The notes beneath the pieces are model-generated. The model worked only from the letters and a program-made list of their open reading frames with translations. It did no database searches and was not told where the DNA came from. A stretch of DNA of 18,807 bases from an uncultured Prevotella sp. Lineage in GTDB: Bacteria > Bacteroidota > Bacteroidia > Bacteroidales > Bacteroidaceae. Positions within the stretch are counted from its first letter, which is position 1, and the number at the start of each line of letters is the position of its first letter. The stretch covers positions 1 through 18,807 of the forward strand of contig USRA01000042.1 of NCBI GenBank assembly GCA_900557035.1, given 5' to 3'. A program made the translations under genes and the position numbers. Positions 13,870-18,807 of the stretch are shown piece after piece.

Positions 13870-14874
13870 ATGGAACATGTTTTTACTGAATCGATGTTTT
13901 TGGTGGGCTTCGTGATATTCATCGCCGCCATACTCGTATTAGACATGCTGGTCATCGACCGAAAGGCGCATGTGGTTTCCATCAAGGAAGCTGGCTCCTG
14001 GACGGCAGTATGGATTATTCTCGCACTCGCCTTTGCCGTGTTCATCTACTTTCATGGAGACATGGTGCACGGCATAGAGAACTTCGACGACCTGAAACTG
14101 ATAGCCTCGCGCTATGCTTCTCATCTCAAACTGGATCCGAACGACTACGAGGCAAGCTTGCAGCAATATCGCCACTACATGACCATCTCTTACATCTCGG
14201 GTTATCTGATAGAGAAAACGCTCTCGGTAGATAATCTCTTCGTGATGATGATGATCTTCAGTTCGTTTGGAGTAGATAAGAAAGACTATCAGCATGTGCT
14301 GAACTGGGGAATCCTGGGAGCCATCGTGCTGCGCTTCGTCTTCATCTTTGCGGGTGCAGCCCTTATCAGCAGATTCGCCTGGATATTGCTCGTATTTGGA
14401 GGATTCCTGGTTTACAGCGGCGCCAAGATGTTCTTGAACAGAAACAAGAAGGAAGAAATCAATGCTCTGGAGCATCCGGTGGTGAAATTCATGCAGCGAC
14501 GCCTGCATCTGGGTCCTCTGGTAATGACAGTGGTGTTCATCGAGTTCTGTGATCTGATTTTCGCTTTCGACAGTATTCCTGCCGTATTCTCGGTTTCGCT
14601 CGACCCATTCGTGGTGTTCTTCTCCAACATCTTTGCCATTCTGGGCTTGCGTGCCCTCTTCTTCCTCCTGGCAGCGATAGCCGATAAGTTCCGCTATCTG
14701 AAGGTGGGTGTGAGCGTGCTACTGGTGTTCATCGGTGTAAAGATGCTCATCCACGATTTCTTCGAGATTGATGCAGTAAGTTCGCTGGTATTCATCATCC
14801 TCGTATTGCTCGTCAGCATCGGAGCTTCGGTGGTGATTCCACAGAAACAAGAAGCTTTGGAAAATACGAAATAA
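13870..14874 (+). CDS. TerC-family integral membrane protein
   Basis: A 334-residue protein with about eight to nine transmembrane segments. Family signatures are the first-helix VLDMLVIDRKAH, the central TLSVDNLFVMMMIF, and FIEFCDLIFAFDSIPAVFSVS, whose acidic residues inside the membrane probably bind a metal ion. TerC/Alx proteins export manganese or supply metal to exported proteins in other bacteria; the name comes from tellurite resistance. The segment between the second and third helices (about residues 58-105) is a long soluble loop. The gene is alone in its unit, between its own promoter and a strong terminator. No manganese riboswitch fold was recognised upstream. Confidence 0.9.
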   Translation: MEHVFTESMFLVGFVIFIAAILVLDMLVIDRKAHVVSIKEAGSWTAVWIILALAFAVFIYFHGDMVHGIENFDDLKLIASRYASHLKLDPNDYEASLQQYRHYMTISYISGYLIEKTLSVDNLFVMMMIFSSFGVDKKDYQHVLNWGILGAIVLRFVFIFAGAALISRFAWILLVFGGFLVYSGAKMFLNRNKKEEINALEHPVVKFMQRRLHLGPLVMTVVFIEFCDLIFAFDSIPAVFSVSLDPFVVFFSNIFAILGLRALFFLLAAIADKFRYLKVGVSVLLVFIGVKMLIHDFFEIDAVSSLVFIILVLLVSIGASVVIPQKQEALENTK

Positions 14875-14916
14875 AAAGTTCTGCTTGCCATCATAAAGCG
14901 GCAAGCAGAACTTTTT
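14873..14916. terminator. Bidirectional rho-independent terminator
   Basis: A perfect 17-bp stem (14873-14889 and 14900-14916) with a 10-nt loop and A/T-run flanks, overlapping the last bases of the TerC stop codon. It separates the rightward TerC gene from the leftward asd-ravA-viaA operon and can end both. Confidence 0.9.
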
Positions 14917-14937
14917 TTCATTTTGCGAATCACTCTC

Positions 14938-15025
14938 CTTAATAGCTACCTAATACCTACTTAATAGCTATCTAACACCTCCTTAACACCTAGGTAATAC
15001 CAACCTAATACCTCCTCAACGGTCT
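14938..15025. repeat. Eight-unit 11-bp tandem repeat
   Basis: Eight consecutive 11-bp units, such as CTTAATAGCTA, CCTAATACCTA, CTTAATAGCTA, TCTAACACCTC and CTTAACACCTA, with a consensus near CCTAATACCTA; the last unit is diverged. The period equals about one helical turn. The array runs over the stop of the ViaA-like gene, so it supplies that protein's last codons and stop. Confidence 0.85.
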
Positions 15026-16585
15026 ATACTTAATGGTGTAAATTTGGTTGAAATAATCCTTCCATTCATTCGGATTCTTGTCATCATCCCGAACAATCCG
15101 GATGCCATAAAACCTGGTGCCGGTTTCCTTATACTCCTTGAACCTCGCCAACATCTGCTGTGGCGGATTCGGAATCAGGAAATCAGTAATCCAAAGCACA
15201 TCGGCATTTACATAATGCAGACCATCGTTATCCAGCAAATCAAACATCTGGTTCATCATCTTCTTTGCCGAAGTTCCACCGCCTATAAAAGGAAGATGGG
15301 TTGATTCATGAGCTTCCACAACCGTGATTCCTATCCTCTTCAACCGCTCCGCCTTCCGCTTCGCCATCAAATCAATGGCACGGGTACTCACGGAGAAATC
15401 TATCAGAAAGCAATCCCGCTCCAAATCCTCTGCCGTTTCTTCCAACAGAGAAATCAGCGTAGAAGAAATTCTTTCAGGAGTTCCATACATACTTGCCGAA
15501 GTATCCAGACAAACTATCATCGGACCCTTACGGGAAGCATGGGTAAAGCCGAGTTTTCGGGAAGGCTTCGACATTTCGCTCTTGTAACGGAAAGTCTGAA
15601 GCCTGCGGGTTCGATACTTATAGATAAAAAGGCCCTCCATATCCTCATCGCTGTATTGCGCCAACTCCAGAGGAAGAAGCGAATTGAGATCATCGCCCAC
15701 AGTAATGCCCTCGATGTCGCTTCCAGCGGAATGCTCCATCTTCATCTCCACCCCCGAGGCGATGGTGAGCCTATCTTTGCCGTTGGCATCTGCCACACGA
15801 CCCATCTTCGCCACAATCTCCTTGATTTCCGGATATTTATCCTGAATCTTCACCTGGTTCAGGCGACGTTCAAACTCCGTTTCCGTCCATCCGTTCGTCA
15901 TCAGTTCCCAGGCTTGCACGGCTCGCTGCTCAGAAACGCCCTTCGTCTTCATGTTGCAGGTTATCTGGTCCATCATGCGAACCAATCCCGTTTCGAAGTT
16001 ATTCTGACGGAGCGAGATAAAGTCCTTCAATTTGCTGAGCACCTGATGTTCGATGCACACCTTCCAGTCTCTTACCAGTCGCTCCCAGTTTTCGGGTTTC
16101 GAAGCTCCATCGCCAGCCATCAGTTTCAGGAAGAAGGCTTTATCGAATCCATCCTCCTGGTGTTCCTGCTCCAACTGGTCAATCAGCGGACACCACACCT
16201 GCTCATCCATTCTCTTAAAGGGAGTCCAGTCGAGCACATCATCTGCCCGATGACTTTCGGTCCAGGCACGCTGGCGCTGGAATCGCATGTGGTGAACGCA
16301 TTCCACGATAAACTTTCCCACACAGTCATAAAACACCTTGCTCTTGATTTTGCTGTTCACCACCTGGCGCATGAATTTCTGCACCTCTTCACCAGTTTCC
16401 GGAATCGTCACTTTCAGAGTAAAGAGATGAATCAGATAATCCTTCAGCGGGTCTTCCTTCAAATTCCAAGGCATGACGGAGCCTGTCGGATCAGGAATCT
16501 TCACCTGCCCCGACTTACAGAAGTCGTCCAGCATTTTCAAGTAATACTGCGCTTCCACCAAATCCTTGTTATTCTGGTATTTCAC
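15005..16585 (-). CDS. viaA: ViaA-like VWA-domain protein
   Basis: A 526-residue protein with an N-terminal helical part (about 1-330) and a C-terminal von Willebrand A domain. The metal site (MIDAS) is complete: DTSAS (D361, S363, S365) in MIVCLDTSASM, the Thr of GGGTSAKKM (T438) and the Asp of WITDF (D468). This and the RavA-like ATPase two genes upstream identify the ViaA partner. In E. coli, ViaA stimulates the RavA ATPase and the pair acts with respiratory complexes such as Nuo and fumarate reductase. The start is GTG: no ATG exists between the preceding stop and Met18. That stop is in the same frame, only four codons upstream, so the two proteins are separated by a single stop codon. 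Confidence 0.85.
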   Translation of the reverse strand: MKYQNNKDLVEAQYYLKMLDDFCKSGQVKIPDPTGSVMPWNLKEDPLKDYLIHLFTLKVTIPETGEEVQKFMRQVVNSKIKSKVFYDCVGKFIVECVHHMRFQRQRAWTESHRADDVLDWTPFKRMDEQVWCPLIDQLEQEHQEDGFDKAFFLKLMAGDGASKPENWERLVRDWKVCIEHQVLSKLKDFISLRQNNFETGLVRMMDQITCNMKTKGVSEQRAVQAWELMTNGWTETEFERRLNQVKIQDKYPEIKEIVAKMGRVADANGKDRLTIASGVEMKMEHSAGSDIEGITVGDDLNSLLPLELAQYSDEDMEGLFIYKYRTRRLQTFRYKSEMSKPSRKLGFTHASRKGPMIVCLDTSASMYGTPERISSTLISLLEETAEDLERDCFLIDFSVSTRAIDLMAKRKAERLKRIGITVVEAHESTHLPFIGGGTSAKKMMNQMFDLLDNDGLHYVNADVLWITDFLIPNPPQQMLARFKEYKETGTRFYGIRIVRDDDKNPNEWKDYFNQIYTIKYRPLRRY

Positions 16586-16597
16586 AAGAGTAAATTC

Positions 16598-17092
16598 TTA
16601 TCCCTTCTCCATCAGATATTCAGCGAAAATCCTAGCAGCACTCTCCACTTTGGCAGCGCAAGGACGAGACTTATAGTATTCTGCCGTTCTTGCCGAAGCC
16701 ACATAGCTGGATTGCGCCTTTTCATGACCCTTCAAGCCCAGAATCTCGGCACAGATGATACTGCCATTCTGCTCCTTCGATTTGGATAGCAAGTCCTGCA
16801 CCACCTTGTAGCAGGCCGACTTTCCCTCGCGGTCATCCCCCTCTGTCTGTCCGCAATCCAAGCCCACGAGCACCACAATGCCAGAAACGGCTCCACACAT
16901 CATTCTCATTCTGCCAACTCCACCACCGAAGCCGGCACCAATGCGCTTTGCCATCTCATCATCAAGACCATATAAATCAGCAAAGGCAGCCACCACCGAC
17001 TGGCAGCAGCCATAGCCCTGCATAAAATTCTCCACCGCTTGGTGAACACGAGCCTCCAACTCTGGAGATAAAGTTATCTGTTCGTTCATCAT
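16598..17092 (-). CDS. C_GCAxxG_C_C family redox protein, within ravA-viaA
   Basis: A 164-residue protein with the family signature MMCGAVSGIVVLVGLDCG and flanking Cys: the paired Cys28-Cys29 (GYGCCQSV), Cys66, Cys80, Cys93, Cys113 (IICAEIL) and Cys144 (RPCAAKV). The N-terminal region contains the Gly-rich AGFGGGVGRMR. It is a second member of the family found at 8954, longer and clearly divergent from it. It lies between the RavA-like ATPase (86 bp upstream) and the ViaA-like protein (12 bp downstream), where E. coli has no gene. It probably contributes a redox or iron-sulfur function to the same system. Its start codon follows directly on a 20-bp tandem repeat. Confidence 0.85.
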   Translation of the reverse strand: MMNEQITLSPELEARVHQAVENFMQGYGCCQSVVAAFADLYGLDDEMAKRIGAGFGGGVGRMRMMCGAVSGIVVLVGLDCGQTEGDDREGKSACYKVVQDLLSKSKEQNGSIICAEILGLKGHEKAQSSYVASARTAEYYKSRPCAAKVESAARIFAEYLMEKG

Positions 17093-17100
17093 GTTTTTGT

Positions 17101-17160
17101 TCTTCTATATATGTTTTGATTCTTCTATATATGTTTTGGTTCTTCTATATATAATAATGT
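17101..17160. repeat. Three 20-bp tandem repeats before the second thiol gene
   Basis: TCTTCTATATATGTTTTGAT, TCTTCTATATATGTTTTGGT and TCTTCTATATATAATAATGT follow each other without gap; the first two differ at one base and the third diverges in its last part. On the coding strand the array is AGAAGA-rich and ends 8 bp before the start codon, in the gap after ravA. Confidence 0.85.
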
Positions 17161-17178
17161 ATAAGTAACAGGAGGCGA

Positions 17179-18417
17179 TTAAACCTCATAAAGTTTCATC
17201 GTATCCTGTCGGGTAAACGCCAACTCCTTATAGAAATCACGGAGATAGGCCGATATTTCTGCCTTATCATCCGAAGACACGAAGAGATTCTCGCCCAACT
17301 GCCTTTCCAGCGAAGTCAAGCCATCCGAAAGGGTTTCAATTTCCCCCTCATAATCTCTGCCATCATCAGGATTCCTGCGAACCCGATGATATTTGATATC
17401 CTCGGCAAGAGCATTCTTCATCTCCACGAGTTTTTCTGCAAAAGGAGAAAAGAGTGCACGGATTACGATGCTTCGGATAGCATCCCGCTCTTCCGGTTCC
17501 TGCCACAGACAATGATAGATAGGAAGCAGATCGCAGATATCCACCTCTTCCCTATCCTGCATAAAAGCAGAAGTGCGAAGCAGACGAACGATGTTCTTCC
17601 ATCGGCGGTCGCTCACATAGATGTTTCGGCGCTCGGCAGCCTCATCCACATTCACGGCTCTCAGAGATTTGCGGATGGCGGAAATCGCATCAAGCACCTC
17701 CTCCTTCACGCCAATCTTACAAATTTTCTCCGCCCATTCAGCATACTCCTCAGCAGTAATCTTCCAATCCGCACCCCCAAAAGAATCTACATAATTAGAA
17801 AAATCTGTGGAATCTGTGAAATCCGTGGGACTAGAGCCCCCCACAAAATCTGTAGGAGTTTCCAGCAGCATTGCCCGGAAATTCTTTTCCAACTTAATCG
17901 GTCGGCTCTCAATTCTAATCACGAATCGGTCCCAAAGCGCCTCCAGTCCTTCTCCCTTAGCCGGCAACTCATTACTAGCCGCCACGAGAAGTTTCAGAGG
18001 AAGATGCATTTCGCGATTGCCATTTCTGAAGATTTTCTCGTTAATCACCGTGAGGAGCGTGTTCTGGATAGCAGGACCCGCCTTCCAAATTTCATCCAGG
18101 AAAACCACATCGGCAGTAGGCAGATACCCCTCCACCGCACGCTCGTAAGTATCCGAAGTCTTCAGTTTCTGAATGCTCACCGGACCGAAGATTTCATCGG
18201 GCGTAGAGAATCGAGACATCAGATACTCAAAGCTCTGAGCATCCCTGAACGCCGTCTTCAACTGTCTGGCCACCATACTCTTCGCCACACCGGGAGGTCC
18301 TAAAAGAATAACGCTCTCGCCTGCCAGAGCGGCAAGGAGCGAGAGCGAAATTTCAGTATTTTTTTCATAAATGCCCCGGTTCATCTCCTGGAGCAAAAGT
18401 TTGAATCTTTCCAGCAT
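17179..18417 (-). CDS. ravA: RavA-like MoxR-family AAA+ ATPase
   Basis: A 412-residue ATPase. The P-loop is GPPGVAKS (40-47), Walker B VVFLDEI (104-110), sensor 1 VAASNEL (145-151), arginine-finger region LWDRF (161-165) and sensor 2 SDRRW. The blocks FEYLMSRFSTPDEIFGPVSI and EIWKAGPAIQNTLLTVINE match RavA closely. E. coli RavA is about 498 residues and has a LARA domain that binds lysine decarboxylase; the shorter C-terminal part here (about 330-412) does not resemble it, so that link is unlikely. Residues 187-212 are an odd TDF/TDS-rich insertion from a 9-bp DNA repeat. The gene begins 4 bp after asd, so the two are probably translationally coupled. Its usual partner is the VWA protein downstream. 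Confidence 0.88.
   Translation of the reverse strand: MLERFKLLLQEMNRGIYEKNTEISLSLLAALAGESVILLGPPGVAKSMVARQLKTAFRDAQSFEYLMSRFSTPDEIFGPVSIQKLKTSDTYERAVEGYLPTADVVFLDEIWKAGPAIQNTLLTVINEKIFRNGNREMHLPLKLLVAASNELPAKGEGLEALWDRFVIRIESRPIKLEKNFRAMLLETPTDFVGGSSPTDFTDSTDFSNYVDSFGGADWKITAEEYAEWAEKICKIGVKEEVLDAISAIRKSLRAVNVDEAAERRNIYVSDRRWKNIVRLLRTSAFMQDREEVDICDLLPIYHCLWQEPEERDAIRSIVIRALFSPFAEKLVEMKNALAEDIKYHRVRRNPDDGRDYEGEIETLSDGLTSLERQLGENLFVSSDDKAEISAYLRDFYKELAFTRQDTMKLYEV
17802..17853. repeat. 9-bp repeat element inside ravA
   Basis: AATCTGTGG, AATCTGTGA and AATCCGTGG lie end to end (17802-17828), followed by a GTGGG...CCCAC inverted repeat (17825-17843) and another AATCTGTAG (17847-17855). The 9-bp length keeps the reading frame, giving the linker PTDFTDSTDFSNYVDS. 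Similar AATCTGTG strings are frequent intergenic repeats in Bacteroidales genomes, as far as recalled. Confidence 0.7.
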
Positions 18418-18421
18418 GTAA

Positions 18422-18807
18422 TTACTTTACGTTGCCCACCTTAATCAAATACTCAGCAATCTGAACTGCGTTCAAGGCAGCACCCTTACGAATCTGGTCG
18501 CCGGTCAACCACAATGTGTTACCATTGTCATCAGCCAAATCCTTACGGATACGACCTACATATACATCGTCCTTACCGGCACTCTCCAATGGCATTGGAT
18601 AAACATAGTTTTGGGCATCATCCTTTACAGTTACGCCTGGAGCAGCCTCCAAAGCCTTGCGGATGTCCTCTACAGCCAATGGCTTTTCTGTCTCGAACCA
18701 TACACTCTCTGAGTGAGAACGAAGTGAAGAAACGCGAACGCAGGTAGCACTGGTGCGAACATCAGAGTGCATAATCTTGCGGGTCTCGTTATACATCTTC
18801 ATCTCCT
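18422..18807 (-). CDS. asd: Aspartate-semialdehyde dehydrogenase, C-terminal part
   Basis: The frame continues past the right edge of the window, so this is the last 127 or so residues. The sequence [24 protein letters not shown], the substrate-binding stretch [18 protein letters not shown] (with the active-site His of LRSHSES), and the C-terminal [20 protein letters not shown]...[18 protein letters not shown] identify the enzyme. Asd reduces aspartyl phosphate to aspartate semialdehyde with NADPH, the branch point to lysine/diaminopimelate, threonine and methionine. It is cytoplasmic and essential for cell-wall precursor supply. It precedes ravA by 4 bp, which suggests the ravA operon is driven from the asd promoter outside this window. 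Confidence 0.92.
   Translation of the reverse strand, partial: EMKMYNETRKIMHSDVRTSATCVRVSSLRSHSESVWFETEKPLAVEDIRKALEAAPGVTVKDDAQNYVYPMPLESAGKDDVYVGRIRKDLADDNGNTLWLTGDQIRKGAALNAVQIAEYLIKVGNVK

Noticed and set aside
13939..14508. A 189-codon open frame on the minus strand within the TerC gene
   Set aside because: TerC signatures are on the + strand, and the frame has no start signal or domain.
14938..15025. CRISPR-like array
   Set aside because: The units are 11 bp with no spacers and no cas genes. The 20-bp array at 17101-17160 also lacks spacers.
15308..16789. A 493-codon open frame on the + strand opposite the ViaA-like gene
   Set aside because: The minus strand encodes a clear VWA protein with complete motifs. 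The antisense product has no family features, is rich in His, Leu and Arg as expected for a shadow frame, and also runs into the thiol gene's antisense.
17386..18303. A 305-codon open frame on the + strand opposite ravA
   Set aside because: It mirrors a well-conserved AAA+ ATPase and has no promoter or recognisable domain.

Overview
The window reads as a chromosomal segment of a Bacteroidales bacterium, most likely Prevotella/Segatella. The basis is the Bacteroidetes-type promoters (-7 box TAnnTTTG, often with a TTTG about 20 bp upstream), the absence of strong Shine-Dalgarno sequences, a FimB/Mfa2-like lipoprotein, GH20 and GH16 glycosidases, and DUF4143-type ATPases. No phage, plasmid or conjugation genes, no intact transposase, no rRNA or tRNA and no CRISPR array were seen.

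Layout. 1-440: the 3' end of an OprB-like outer-membrane porin and a bidirectional terminator. 441-2240: an AAA ATPase (DUF4143 family) with a repeat-rich promoter, a decayed membrane-protein fragment and a 25-bp perfect inverted repeat. 2241-3330: a FimB/Mfa2-like surface lipoprotein. 3429-8055: a glycan locus in which a sugar mutarotase and a GH20 hexosaminidase are transcribed away from a type-B carboxylesterase and a small unknown protein. 8129-8801: an NlpE-like lipoprotein and a hairpin. 8894-11226: a four-gene redox operon (C_GCAxxG_C_C thiol protein, 2[4Fe-4S] ferredoxin, NapH/NosR-like membrane protein, OxyR) ending in tandem terminators. 11309-12477: a second DUF4143 ATPase that has lost its P-loop through an internal deletion and is a pseudogene. 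12612-13664: a secreted GH16 glucanase with 21-bp direct repeats at its promoter. 13751-14916: a TerC-family membrane protein. 14938-18807: an operon read leftward, asd (partial) - ravA-like MoxR ATPase - second C_GCAxxG_C_C protein - ViaA-like VWA protein.

The most interesting point is that the two redox/ATPase clusters each carry a C_GCAxxG_C_C thiol protein. One is tied to ferredoxin, a membrane iron-sulfur protein and OxyR. The other sits between the RavA-like ATPase and its ViaA-like partner. RavA-ViaA in Escherichia coli is linked to respiratory iron-sulfur enzymes, so the arrangement suggests a redox-sensing or thiol-transfer component in a Bacteroidales RavA-ViaA system. That functional link is inference.

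The second theme is short repeats of one or two helical turns: 9, 11, 20, 21 and 23 bp periods at promoters, intergenic gaps and, once, inside the ravA reading frame. Several look like mobile or slippage-prone elements. Others look like operators.
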